From an uncultured Sediminibacterium sp. (GTDB taxonomy: Bacteria > Bacteroidota > Bacteroidia > Chitinophagales > Chitinophagaceae): a DNA stretch of 64,000 bases. Below, piece after piece: positions 34,564 through 43,427 of the stretch (positions within the stretch are counted from its first letter, which is position 1; each line of letters starts with the position of its first letter). The stretch lies in the NCBI RefSeq assembly GCF_946481145.1, contig NZ_CAMLMJ010000007.1:80816-144815 (forward strand). Reading direction: 5' to 3'. A program made the translations under genes and the position numbers. The notes under the pieces were generated by a model. The model searched no databases and was not told the origin of the DNA. It saw only the letters and a list, made by a program, of their open reading frames with translations.

Positions 34564-35660
34564 GTATTACTCTCTTTCCCACCGACCCCGAACATATTCA
34601 GAAATGGATTAATGCCATTGATCCTGTGGCGTATGCCAGGACAAGGAATTTTTTAAATGGTTCAGTAACCAGATTATCCCCATACATATCAAGAGGTGTT
34701 ATTGATCTACCCCAACTGCGTGATAAGATAATGGCTTCATTCCCTATTAACCAATCCATCAAATTATTACAGGAATTAGCCTGGAGAGAATATTACCAAA
34801 GAATATGGCAGGTAAAAGGAACAGCAATTTTTTCAGATCTAAAACAGACGCAATCTGGGGTTTTACATTTCCAAATGCCTACCGCTTTATTAAACGCTGA
34901 TACTAAGATAGAAGCTATCGACCAATCAATTGAAACGTTATATCAAACCGGTTATATGCATAACCATTGTAGGATGTATACTGCAATGCTTGCATGTAAT
35001 ATTGGCAAAGCACATTGGTCTGTTCCCGCACAATGGATGTATTACCACCTGCTTGATGGCGACCTTGCCAGTAATGGGCTTAGCTGGCAATGGGTTGCAG
35101 GGAGTTTTAGTAGTAAAAAATATATAGCCAATCAAGAGAATATCAATACTTATATGGGTTCAGTTCAAACGAATACCTATTTGGATGTGGATTATACCTC
35201 ATTAGCCAGTTTGGATGTACCTGATGAGCTTAAAGCTTCAGAACCATTGCATTTAACCACTACACTACCTGAATCTGAAGAACCGGTTAGCCTACCCAAT
35301 GCCCCATTGTTTGTATACAATAGTTACCAGATAGATCCTAAATGGCATATGCATGAAAAGGGTAACAGGGTATTGCTTTTGGAACCTGATTTTTTTGAAA
35401 AATATCCAGTGAGTGATCGGGTTTTATCCTTTATCATTTCGCTTGCAAAAGCACAAATACCCGGTATAAGAATATTCTGTGGCTCCTTTGATGATTTGGT
35501 GAGCCGTGCAGGTTTTACCAGCATTCATTACAAAGAACATCCGCTATCAAACCATTACAGGGGGATTAAAGAGGAAAGGAATTGGATGTTTCCGGAAATC
35601 AAAGGCTATTACCCCTCATTTTTTAGTTATTGGAAGAAATGTGAACGGTTTTTGCAATAA
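34560..35660 (+). CDS. Photolyase/cryptochrome-like protein with FAD domain first (permuted)
   Basis: 366 residues. Residues 25-200 carry the helical FAD domain of photolyases: GSVTRLSPYISRG, ELAWREYYQRIW, TGYMHNHCRMYTAMLACNIG, LASNGLSWQWVAGSF and the KYIANQENIN tail. The usual alpha/beta antenna domain is missing from the N-terminus. Instead, residues 245-366 (LFVYNSYQIDP, NRVLLLEPDFFEKYP, IPGIRIFCGSFDDLVSRAGF) look like such a domain placed at the C-terminus. Repair versus signalling function cannot be judged. It is third in the operon. Confidence 0.75.
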   Translation: MSITLFPTDPEHIQKWINAIDPVAYARTRNFLNGSVTRLSPYISRGVIDLPQLRDKIMASFPINQSIKLLQELAWREYYQRIWQVKGTAIFSDLKQTQSGVLHFQMPTALLNADTKIEAIDQSIETLYQTGYMHNHCRMYTAMLACNIGKAHWSVPAQWMYYHLLDGDLASNGLSWQWVAGSFSSKKYIANQENINTYMGSVQTNTYLDVDYTSLASLDVPDELKASEPLHLTTTLPESEEPVSLPNAPLFVYNSYQIDPKWHMHEKGNRVLLLEPDFFEKYPVSDRVLSFIISLAKAQIPGIRIFCGSFDDLVSRAGFTSIHYKEHPLSNHYRGIKEERNWMFPEIKGYYPSFFSYWKKCERFLQ

Positions 35661-35676
35661 TTACTGAAATTCGCGC

Positions 35677-36780
35677 ATGACTATTTCCTCTATTGAAATT
35701 TATAAATATTCCATCCCAATGGTGCCATTTACCATTGCCACTGGCACTATGGAATATGCGCAGAATTTGTTTATCCGTATTCATACCAATGAAGGCATAA
35801 CCGGTAAAGGTGAGTGTTCTGCATTTCCCATGATTGCAGCAGAAACACAAGCTACCTGTTATGAGATGGCCAAAGATTTTGCGATGCTATGGAAAGGGAA
35901 GAACCCACTAGAGATAGAGGAAAGATTAGCAGAACTCGATTTGTTTACTGCTGGCAACTATACAGCTAAAAGTGCTTTCGACCTTGCCTTGTATGATATT
36001 GCTGCACAGCATGCAAGACAGCCATTATATCAATTCCTGGGAGGTAAACAGAAAAGAATTGAAAGTGATTTAACTATTGGCATCAGTGATCCGGCGTCAA
36101 TGGCAGCAACTGCTTTTTCTTTTAAAGAAAAAGGGGTGAAAATGATTAAGGTAAAACTTGGAAAAAAAGTTGGGGATGATATTGAGCGAATCAAACTTAT
36201 TCGCGAAGCTGTTGGCAATGATATTATTCTACGAATTGATGCCAACCAGGGTTGGAGTTATGAAGACGCAGTAAAAGCATTAACAGCAATGGGTGATTAC
36301 CAGATACAATTTTGTGAACAGCCCATGCGTAAATGGAACGATGAATTATTACCTGAACTCTGTGCATTATCTCCTATTCCGGTTATGGCAGATGAAAGCG
36401 TATTCACGCACCATGATGCCAAAAGAATTATTAAAAATAAAGCCTGCCATTACATCAATATAAAATTTGCCAAAAGCGGGGGAATACGTGAAGCTATTAG
36501 GATTAACGAGGTAGCAGAGGCTAATAACATTCCGTGTATGCTGGGTGGGATGCTTGAGAGCAAGGTTGCACTTACCGCAAAAGTTCATTTCGCCATGGCT
36601 TATGAGAATATCCGTTTTTATGACCTTGACACCTGTTTACTGGGCCATAAAGAAGACCCCGTAGTTGGCGGTGTAAAATATGATGGCATGCAATTATTAT
36701 TGGATGAAACACCCGGTATTGGTGCCGATGTGGACCAGTCGTTTTTTGAACGTCATGCAAGTGTTCACTGCATTATATAA
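35677..36780 (+). CDS. Dipeptide (L-Ala-D/L-Glu) epimerase, enolase superfamily
   Basis: 367 residues. Catalytic KxK is Lys158-Val-Lys160 (MIKVKLGKK); metal ligands are Asp188 (IDANQGW), Glu214 (CEQP) and Asp239 (MADES); the second catalytic Lys is in INIKFAKSGG. The C-terminal GGMLESKVALTA and YDLDTCLL fit the Ala-Glu epimerase branch, which acts on murein peptides. Exact dipeptide specificity is not deducible. It follows the photolyase operon by 16 bp and may be part of the same transcript. Confidence 0.85.
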   Translation: MTISSIEIYKYSIPMVPFTIATGTMEYAQNLFIRIHTNEGITGKGECSAFPMIAAETQATCYEMAKDFAMLWKGKNPLEIEERLAELDLFTAGNYTAKSAFDLALYDIAAQHARQPLYQFLGGKQKRIESDLTIGISDPASMAATAFSFKEKGVKMIKVKLGKKVGDDIERIKLIREAVGNDIILRIDANQGWSYEDAVKALTAMGDYQIQFCEQPMRKWNDELLPELCALSPIPVMADESVFTHHDAKRIIKNKACHYINIKFAKSGGIREAIRINEVAEANNIPCMLGGMLESKVALTAKVHFAMAYENIRFYDLDTCLLGHKEDPVVGGVKYDGMQLLLDETPGIGADVDQSFFERHASVHCII

Positions 36781-36800
36781 TTGCAAAACTGTTATTAACC

Positions 36801-36831
36801 TTCAGGAATAGGCATGGTCAACGTATCTTTG
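36801..36831 (+). promoter_or_regulatory. Promoter-like sequence before the thioesterase gene
   Basis: TATCTTTG at 36824-36831 is an exact TAnnTTTG match; a weak TTC replaces TTG about 20 bp upstream. Transcription would begin near 36836, about a dozen bases before the ATG at 36848. Confidence 0.5.
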
Positions 36832-36847
36832 CCGAAATTAGCGCCCG

Positions 36848-37363
36848 ATGGAAGCAAAAAAAGTGAGTGAAAGTTTTACCATTATGAATGAGTTAGTGTT
36901 ACCCAATGACACTAATACATTCGGTAATTTAATGGGTGGACGTTTGATGTATTGGATGGATATTGCTGCCGGTATCGCTGCCGGACGGCATTGTAATACT
37001 CCTAGCATGACTGCATCAGTTGATAACCTGAGTTTTAAGAATCCGATTAAACTGGGTAATGTTGTACATATAGAGGCAAAGGTTTGCCGTGCTTTTAATA
37101 CCTCCATGGAAATCCATATCAAGGTTTGGGGCGAAGACCTTCTTCACCAATACAAATACGAAAGCAATGAAGCATTTTTCACCTTTGTTGCGCTTGATCC
37201 AAATGGTAAACCAAGAAAAATTCCTGAGCTTGTTCCTGAAACAGAAGAGGAAAAGAAATTATTCGACGGCGCACTCAGAAGAAGACAAATAAGGCTGATA
37301 CTCGCTGGGAAAATGAAGCCCGATGATGCAAATGAACTTAAGGCTTTATTCATCAAAGAATAA
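36848..37363 (+). CDS. Acyl-CoA thioesterase, hotdog fold
   Basis: 171 residues. The hotdog helix region LPNDTNTFGNLMGGRLMYWMDIAAG contains the Asn/Gly/Asp pattern of the YciA/BFIT acyl-CoA hydrolases; TASVDNLSFKNPIKLGNVVH and the late FTFVALDPNGKPRKIPEL are also typical. It hydrolyses acyl-CoA in the cytoplasm; the preferred chain is unknown. Confidence 0.88.
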   Translation: MEAKKVSESFTIMNELVLPNDTNTFGNLMGGRLMYWMDIAAGIAAGRHCNTPSMTASVDNLSFKNPIKLGNVVHIEAKVCRAFNTSMEIHIKVWGEDLLHQYKYESNEAFFTFVALDPNGKPRKIPELVPETEEEKKLFDGALRRRQIRLILAGKMKPDDANELKALFIKE

Positions 37364-37370
37364 GAACAAT

Positions 37371-38138
37371 CTATTTATCGAGTTTTGACAGCAAATGATG
37401 TTTTCCACGCATCATGTAGTCTTTGCTTTGTTCTATTGCATCCATTACCTGATTCAGTATTTCATCAACCGGTTGTGTATAATCTATCACCATCGGTTCT
37501 TTAAACCTGATAGAAAGGGTAGATCCTTTTTTCTTAAAGCTGAGTCCTTTTTTATTAAAGGCTCTCCAGAAACCATTGATCACTACCGGAACAACAATTG
37601 GCTGGTTGTTTTTAATGATATGTGCTGTTCCCTTTCTTCCTGGAGCAAATGGTTTGGTAGTACCTTGCGGGAAAGTGATTACCCAACTTTTGTTTAAAGC
37701 CTGGTCAATCTTTTGGGTATCCGCTTCATCTCTGTTTCTGCTGATTTCCTGTCCTTCTGAACGCCAGGTACGCTTTATTGTTAAAGCACCCGCCAGTTTA
37801 AATAATCGGCTGAGCCAGTTCCCGTTCATGGTTTCTTCAGCAGCCACAAAATAAACATTGGTAAAAGGATTAAGCAGGTAAAAAGGCAAACCAAGTTTGT
37901 TTTGTCTTCGCCATTTAACAGCGCAAAAAATATGTATGAATGCAATTACATCGGCAAAGTAAGTCTGGTGATTGCTTACGAATAGTACGTTTTTCCCGGG
38001 CAATTTTTCCAGGTGCTCTGTCCCTTCAATTTTTATTTTATTGATCCATGCAAGTCCGGGATATGAAAAAGCTCCAACAACTGCATATACTATTGAACGA
38101 ACCAGTTTTATATGTCTCAAACGCTCCGTTATTCGCAT
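37371..38138 (-). CDS. PlsC-type 1-acylglycerol-3-phosphate acyltransferase
   Basis: 255 residues. The acyltransferase motif is SNHQTYFADVIAF (His57 and Asp63, an HX5D spacing where HX4D is normal). FPQGTTKPFAPGRKG replaces the usual FPEGTRS, and PIVVPVVINGFWRAF gives the PVxI motif. N-terminal helix at about 12-30. It would add an acyl chain in phospholipid synthesis at the inner membrane, though related enzymes use other acceptors. It converges on the thioesterase, 7 bp apart. Confidence 0.82.
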   Translation of the reverse strand: MRITERLRHIKLVRSIVYAVVGAFSYPGLAWINKIKIEGTEHLEKLPGKNVLFVSNHQTYFADVIAFIHIFCAVKWRRQNKLGLPFYLLNPFTNVYFVAAEETMNGNWLSRLFKLAGALTIKRTWRSEGQEISRNRDEADTQKIDQALNKSWVITFPQGTTKPFAPGRKGTAHIIKNNQPIVVPVVINGFWRAFNKKGLSFKKKGSTLSIRFKEPMVIDYTQPVDEILNQVMDAIEQSKDYMMRGKHHLLSKLDK

Positions 38139-38242
38139 AAGGTTTACATTGGCAATCTTTGCAAAATAAGGAATGTAATCAAATTGTTAGGTGATTGTTT
38201 AAAAAATGCCTGTTAATGGTGTATTTAATAGGTACATAGAAA

Positions 38243-38250
38243 TACTTTTG
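38243..38250 (+). promoter_or_regulatory. -7 element TACTTTTG before the HAD gene
   Basis: Exact TAnnTTTG match 18 bp upstream of the ATG at 38268. No clear -33 TTG is seen. Confidence 0.45.
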
Positions 38251-38267
38251 CGGAGTAAAAAAATGCC

Positions 38268-38933
38268 ATGCAATTAGATACCGTAATTTTTGATATTGAT
38301 GGTTTACTGATCGACAGTGAGCCATTATGGAATGAAGCAGCTACTGAGTTATTTCATGAATATGGCGTTAGTCTTTCAGAAGAGCAGTATAAAACCACTA
38401 CAGGTTTAAGAACCAAAGAATTTGTACAGTGGTGGTTTCAGTATTTTAATATAGGTGAAGGGGAGCAAAAAAGGGCCGAGCAAAAGATTGTTGAGTTGGT
38501 TCTTGCTAAAATTGAGCAGAAAGGAAAAGTTCTTCCGGGTGTTCCTTACATATTTGATTTCTTCCAACGTAAGTCGTTTAAAATAGGTTTGGCAACCTCC
38601 TCACCTCCATCTTTGATTGATCTGGTCGTTGAGATCTGCGGGATAAAAAAATACCTGCATGCCACTGCTTCTGCTGAATCGCTTGCATACGGAAAACCTC
38701 ATCCACAAGTGTACCTGAACTGTGCAGCATCATTAGATAGTAAGCCTACATCCTGTATTTGTTTTGAAGATTCATTTAATGGAATGATTGCCGTTAAAGC
38801 GGCGAGGATGAAATGTGTTATTGTACCACATGTTAGTCAGCTAAAAGATGAAAGATGGGGCGCGGCGGATTTAAAACTTTCTTCCTTACAGAATTTTGGC
38901 GAGTTGCATTTTGAATTAGTTGGAGGAAGTTAG
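38268..38933 (+). CDS. HAD-superfamily phosphatase (hexitol phosphatase / beta-PGM-like)
   Basis: 221 residues. Motif I is FDIDGLLIDSEPLWNEA, motif II LATSSP, motif III Lys in YGKPHPQVYL and motif IV CFEDSFNGMIA. This resembles E. coli HxpB (YniC), which removes phosphate from sugar phosphates such as 2-deoxyglucose 6-phosphate. The stop codon TAG is also the first bases of the TAGACCATAGTCC repeat that follows, so the C-terminus may have been set by the repeat. Confidence 0.85.
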   Translation: MQLDTVIFDIDGLLIDSEPLWNEAATELFHEYGVSLSEEQYKTTTGLRTKEFVQWWFQYFNIGEGEQKRAEQKIVELVLAKIEQKGKVLPGVPYIFDFFQRKSFKIGLATSSPPSLIDLVVEICGIKKYLHATASAESLAYGKPHPQVYLNCAASLDSKPTSCICFEDSFNGMIAVKAARMKCVIVPHVSQLKDERWGAADLKLSSLQNFGELHFELVGGS

Positions 38934-38970
38934 ACCATAGTCCATAGTCCATGGTCCATGGTCTATGGAC
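38931..38970. repeat. GACCATAGTCC stuttering repeat
   Basis: Near copies of CCATAGT then CCATGGT, same family as 13886-13979. It begins with the TAG stop of the HAD gene and is self-complementary (GACCATAGTCCATAG against CTATGGAC). Confidence 0.75.
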
Positions 38971-38982
38971 AACACAATAGCA

Positions 38983-39016
38983 AAAAGCCCCGATCATAAT
39001 AATGATCGGGGCTTTT
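38983..39016. terminator. Bidirectional Rho-independent terminator
   Basis: AAAAGCCCCGATCAT (38983-38997) and ATGATCGGGGCTTTT (39002-39016) form a perfect 15-bp stem with a 4-nt loop and A/T runs on both sides. It separates the HAD gene from the convergent ompA-family gene. Confidence 0.88.
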
Positions 39017-39039
39017 GTTATAGTTAACTAATCAGGTGA

Positions 39040-40557
39040 TTAGTTTCTGCTTTTCAGATTTGGATGTGGAGCAGGAACAGTGTTTGGACCTGCATCAACA
39101 GTACCTTGAAGATCTACAGTGTTAGCATCGCCATCCTGACCATAGCTAAAGATGAAACGGCTTTCAGAAATACCTTGTTTTTCAACCAGGTATTTGATAA
39201 CTGCATTAACGCGATCCCAGCTTAATTGCTGTGAAGCTTTGCTAGAAGCAGCGTAACCAATTACTTTAATGTTACAAGCAGGGTTAGCATTGATTCTTGC
39301 AGCAACACCATTCAGGATGTTTTGAGCGTCTTTAGATAAAGTAGCTTTTCCTTTGAACTGGATGCTTGGTAAGCTTCCGATATTACACTGAGGAGCTGCT
39401 TCAACAGGCTTCATGTTAGCGATCATGTCTTTGATCTCTTTGCAACATGCTGGCTCTGGGCAAGTACCGATACCATCATTGTTTACAGGGAAACATTTTT
39501 GAGCAGTCAACAGTTCTTTGTCTTTGTAATCAGGAACACCATCACCATCAGTATCTTTTGCACGACCATGAGAATCAACAGGAGCACCAGCAGGTGTGTT
39601 AGGCTCGAGGTCGAACTGATCAGTAACACCATCTTTATCAGCATCTGGTAATACCACTTTAGGCATTTTCATATGCTGAGGAGAGTTCAACTCGCTGTAA
39701 ACGAAGTTGTTTGGATTAAGCCACCACAATGGTTCAACACGCTTAGAACTGTTACCAATATTGATGTTTAATCTTGCAGTAGTAAAGCTATAGAAATCAG
39801 AATTATTACCAGCAGCATAACCATCGAGGTAGTCATATCCGCCAGTTGCTATGAAAGCAAATTTCTGCTCTAAACCAATATTTACTTTTTTGCTCAGTTT
39901 GTAAGCAAAACCTAAACCGGTATTAAAACCATGGAAGAAACCATAGTCACCACTTGTACCAATCAGCGATTCGCTGCTGCCTGGCCATCTGCCATTATTT
40001 AAACCTGGTGTAAAACGTCTGCTACCGTTAGGATCAATGTCTTTAAACGCAACATTTGCAGCAACAAAGCTATAACCTGCAAGTAAATAAATGTCTGCTT
40101 TAGGGTTACCTCTGTAGTTGCTGATTGTGTTTAAAGATGCGATCACATCAAAACCAAGCAGGTGGCTCTGGTTTTTGTAACCTCTTGAACCAATTGGTCT
40201 TGCTGCAGGAGGATTACCTTTCAGAGAAGAAGATCCAACCATACCGGTGTAAGATCCTCTTAAAGAAAACACATTACTTAATGCTTTTCTTAATGAAACA
40301 GTACCGGTAAAACCAAGTTTGCTGTTTACATCCCCAATTACATTACCTGTACCTAAACCGAAGCCTAATTCCCACTGACTACGTGGTTTTGCAGGATAGG
40401 GATACTGGTTATTGATAAACTCATTATGCTGGGGCAATTTCTTTACCGAAATTTTGGATGTGTCCTTCCAATCCCAACCCCAATCCGTTTGAGCCATACC
40501 GATCGACTGTACCAGTACGATCAGTGCTAGTGCTAAGATGTTCTTTTTGCTTGCCAT
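39040..40557 (-). CDS. OmpA-family outer membrane protein with thrombospondin type 3 repeats
   Basis: 505 residues with a signal peptide ending near GMAQ. The N-terminal half is a predicted beta-barrel (ELGFGLGTGNVIGDVNSKLG, then many alternating aromatic strands). At about 298-345 are calcium-type repeats (DADKDGVTDQFDLEPNTPAG; DTDGDGVPDYKD). The C-terminal 100 residues are an OmpA peptidoglycan-binding domain (LPSIQFKGKATLSKDAQNIL, IKVIGYAASSKASQQLSWDR). It likely tethers the outer membrane to the wall. Confidence 0.9.
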   Translation of the reverse strand: MASKKNILALALIVLVQSIGMAQTDWGWDWKDTSKISVKKLPQHNEFINNQYPYPAKPRSQWELGFGLGTGNVIGDVNSKLGFTGTVSLRKALSNVFSLRGSYTGMVGSSSLKGNPPAARPIGSRGYKNQSHLLGFDVIASLNTISNYRGNPKADIYLLAGYSFVAANVAFKDIDPNGSRRFTPGLNNGRWPGSSESLIGTSGDYGFFHGFNTGLGFAYKLSKKVNIGLEQKFAFIATGGYDYLDGYAAGNNSDFYSFTTARLNINIGNSSKRVEPLWWLNPNNFVYSELNSPQHMKMPKVVLPDADKDGVTDQFDLEPNTPAGAPVDSHGRAKDTDGDGVPDYKDKELLTAQKCFPVNNDGIGTCPEPACCKEIKDMIANMKPVEAAPQCNIGSLPSIQFKGKATLSKDAQNILNGVAARINANPACNIKVIGYAASSKASQQLSWDRVNAVIKYLVEKQGISESRFIFSYGQDGDANTVDLQGTVDAGPNTVPAPHPNLKSRN

Positions 40558-40607
40558 AATAATTGATTGATATTTAATGAGAACTTGTTGATATTAAGAA
40601 AACATTG

Positions 40608-40638
40608 CAAATTTAAGTCTTAGGATACAAATCCCCAA
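40608..40638 (-). promoter_or_regulatory. Bacteroidota-type promoter of the OmpA-family gene
   Basis: On the minus strand, TTG (40636-40638) and TAAATTTG (40608-40615) are 20 bp apart, close to the TTG-N19-TAnnTTTG consensus. The leader to the ATG at 40557 would be about 40 bases. Confidence 0.65.
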
Positions 40639-40766
40639 TTTTCTTGCCTTATATTGTTGTAGCATTTTTACTACAATCATCATACCAGACTTAAACCAAG
40701 CCTAAAACGCTGCTTTTCTGCGTTTTATTATGGGTTCGTCAGCCTATATTGCATCATATTCTGACC

Positions 40767-41729
40767 ATGGAATTAGCAAAAAAGATAATATCAGAGGAAT
40801 TAATCCAGTTTGAAGTGCATTTCAGGGAGGCCGTAAAAAGCCGTGTGGCCCTTCTTGACCGGATCATGCAATACATCGTAAAACGTAAAGGAAAGCAGCT
40901 CAGACCCATGTTTGTACTGCTTAGTGCCCGGCTGGGGGGTGAGGTTGATGATAGCACTTACCGTGCAGCGTCGCTTGTGGAACTATTACATACCGCTACC
41001 CTGGTACACGACGATGTAGTAGACGATGCCCTCGAAAGAAGGGGTTTTTTCTCCATTAATGCCCTCTGGAAAAATAAAATTGCCGTACTGGTAGGCGACT
41101 ACCTACTATCAAAAGGCCTTTTGTTATCACTTAATAATAAAGACCATGAGGTTTTACGGATACTCTCCGAAGCTGTTCGACTGATGAGTGAGGGAGAATT
41201 ACTCCAAATTGAAAAAGCCCGTAACCTGAACCTTAAGGAATCCATTTATTATGAAATAATTAATGGCAAAACCGCCTCTCTTTTAGCCTCCGCCTGCGCC
41301 GCAGGGGCATCCACTACCTTTACCAACCCCGAAAAAGTGGAACAAATGAGGCTATTTGGAGAAAAAGTTGGCATGGCATTTCAAATCAAAGACGATCTCT
41401 TTGATTATGGCAGCATGGATATAGGTAAACCCACCGGTAATGATATCAAGGAAAAAAAATTAACCCTGCCATTAATATATACCCTTAATAACTGTAGCAC
41501 TGATCTTAAAAGAAAGATTATTTATATCGTTAAAAATGAAAACACCGAAAAAGAAAAAGTAAAGTTTGTAATTGACGCAGTAACAGAAACAGGGGGTATT
41601 CAATATGCAACAGAAAAAATGTTTGCCTTTCGCGACGAAGCATTAACCATATTGCACGGTTTCCCCCAAACACCTGTTAGAGATGCCCTTGAAGAATTGG
41701 TACGTTACACTACAGACAGGACTTATTGA
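40767..41729 (+). CDS. ispB: Polyprenyl (octaprenyl-type) diphosphate synthase
   Basis: 320 residues from the ATG at 40767; the open frame begins at a TTG at 40749. Aspartate-rich motifs are LVHDDVVDDALERRG and QIKDDLFDYGS, with KRKGKQLRPMFVLLSARLGG upstream. It elongates isopentenyl units for the quinone side chain; chain length cannot be read by eye. Its stop overlaps the recJ start. Confidence 0.9.
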   Translation: MELAKKIISEELIQFEVHFREAVKSRVALLDRIMQYIVKRKGKQLRPMFVLLSARLGGEVDDSTYRAASLVELLHTATLVHDDVVDDALERRGFFSINALWKNKIAVLVGDYLLSKGLLLSLNNKDHEVLRILSEAVRLMSEGELLQIEKARNLNLKESIYYEIINGKTASLLASACAAGASTTFTNPEKVEQMRLFGEKVGMAFQIKDDLFDYGSMDIGKPTGNDIKEKKLTLPLIYTLNNCSTDLKRKIIYIVKNENTEKEKVKFVIDAVTETGGIQYATEKMFAFRDEALTILHGFPQTPVRDALEELVRYTTDRTY

Positions 41730-43426
41730 TGGATAAAAGATGGAACATATTACCCGCCGATCCAACCCGTACAGAAGCTTTATACGAAGTACTCAAGATC
41801 AATAAAACTATTTGTTCCATCCTTGTTCAACGCGGTATCAATACTTTTGAAAAAGCCAAAGATTTTTTCCGCCCTCAACTCACACAGTTATATAGTCCAT
41901 GGCTGATGAAAGACATGGAAAAAGCAGTTGACCGATTATTAGCTGCCTTTCAACAACATGAAAAAATACTGGTATTTGGTGATTATGATGTAGATGGAAC
42001 CACTGCTGTAGCCGCTATGTACCAGTACCTGAGCAGTATCTACGACAGTGTTGATTTTTATATTCCCCACCGTTATCGCGAAGGTTATGGGATTTCTAAG
42101 CTGGGAATTGACCATGCAAAAGAGCACGGATTCACGCTCATTGTTTCACTCGATTGTGGTATTAAATCTGCTGACCTCATCAGCTACGCAAAAACATTAG
42201 GGATTGATTTTATCGTTTGCGACCACCACCTGCCCGACAAAATACTACCGCCTGCAGTAGCTATTCTTAACCCGAAACAAACCGACTGCCCCTACCCTTA
42301 CAAAGAATTATGTGGCTGCGGAGTGGGGTTTAAGTTAATGTCGGCCCTTAGCGATAAACTTAACCTGCCGGATGAAACACATTTAACATACCTCGATCTG
42401 GTAGCCACTGCTATCGCAGCAGATATTGTTCCAATAACAGATGAAAACAGGATATTGGCTTATTATGGTTTACAAAAAGTAAATCAACAACCCTGCCCAG
42501 GTATCAAAGCATTAATGGAACTCGCGGGTGTACAAAAAACCATGCATATCACCAACCTGGTATTTATTATTGCCCCTCGTGTAAATGCAGCAGGCAGGAT
42601 GGATGACGCAAGAAAAGCTGTTCAATTATTTATTGAAAAAGACCCAAAGAAGGCTTTAGCATTTGCTGAAATGTTACACAGCGATAATGCCGACAGAAGA
42701 GAAGCAGATAGTTCAATTACGGAAGAAGCACTGGCATTGATTGAAGCCGACCCCGAACACAACAATAAAAAATCAACCGTTGTATATCAGGAACATTGGC
42801 ATAAAGGTGTTGTAGGAATTGTAGCCAGCAGACTTATAGAAAAACATTACCGCCCTACAGTGGTACTCACAAAGAGTGGAGATTATGTAGCGGGTAGTGC
42901 AAGAAGTGTGGCAGGGTTTAATCTGTATGAAGCCATACATGCCTGCAGGGAACACCTATTAGGCTATGGTGGACATTTCGCCGCTGCTGGTATGACCTTA
43001 TTACCAGAACAAGTCTCTTTATTTGCAGCCGCATTCGAAGCTGCCGTTCAACAACAGATTACACCAGCTCAACTTATTCCAGAAATTGTTATTGATGCCC
43101 CTATTCAATTTTCGGAAATCACACCTACTATGTTTGGTATTCTTTGCCAGATGGAACCCTTTGGTCCAGAAAACCTAAAGCCCGTTTTTATTGCAAGAGG
43201 AGTTACAGATACAGGCTTCTCAAAAATTGTAAAAGAACAACATATCCGCTTTGTGGTAAAACAGCAAAAGATTAGTTTCACAGGAATAGGTTTCAACATG
43301 GCACATAAATTCCATTTACTGCAACAACAAAAACCTCTTGATCTTGTATTTACCCTTGATGAAAATGAGTGGAACGGTGAAAAAAATATTCAATTAAAAA
43401 TGATCGACCTGCGCATAAGCGAATAA
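41729..43426 (+). CDS. recJ: Single-stranded-DNA-specific exonuclease RecJ
   Basis: 565 residues from the ATG at 41729, sharing a base with the ispB stop (TGATGG). DHH phosphoesterase motifs: FGDYDVDGTTAVAAMY, IVSLDCGIKS, CDHHLPDKILPPA; DHHA1 motif GYGGHFAAAGMTL; an OB-like C-terminal domain. It degrades 5'-ended single strands in recombination and mismatch repair. Confidence 0.94.
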   Translation: MDKRWNILPADPTRTEALYEVLKINKTICSILVQRGINTFEKAKDFFRPQLTQLYSPWLMKDMEKAVDRLLAAFQQHEKILVFGDYDVDGTTAVAAMYQYLSSIYDSVDFYIPHRYREGYGISKLGIDHAKEHGFTLIVSLDCGIKSADLISYAKTLGIDFIVCDHHLPDKILPPAVAILNPKQTDCPYPYKELCGCGVGFKLMSALSDKLNLPDETHLTYLDLVATAIAADIVPITDENRILAYYGLQKVNQQPCPGIKALMELAGVQKTMHITNLVFIIAPRVNAAGRMDDARKAVQLFIEKDPKKALAFAEMLHSDNADRREADSSITEEALALIEADPEHNNKKSTVVYQEHWHKGVVGIVASRLIEKHYRPTVVLTKSGDYVAGSARSVAGFNLYEAIHACREHLLGYGGHFAAAGMTLLPEQVSLFAAAFEAAVQQQITPAQLIPEIVIDAPIQFSEITPTMFGILCQMEPFGPENLKPVFIARGVTDTGFSKIVKEQHIRFVVKQQKISFTGIGFNMAHKFHLLQQQKPLDLVFTLDENEWNGEKNIQLKMIDLRISE

Positions 43427-43427
43427 C

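Noticed and set aside
40749..40766. Upstream TTG start for the polyprenyl synthase and similar TTG/GTG extensions at 5390, 7497, 21336, 23800 and 59494
   Set aside because: In each case a nearby ATG gives the usual family N-terminus and the extension shows no similarity or is repeat-derived.
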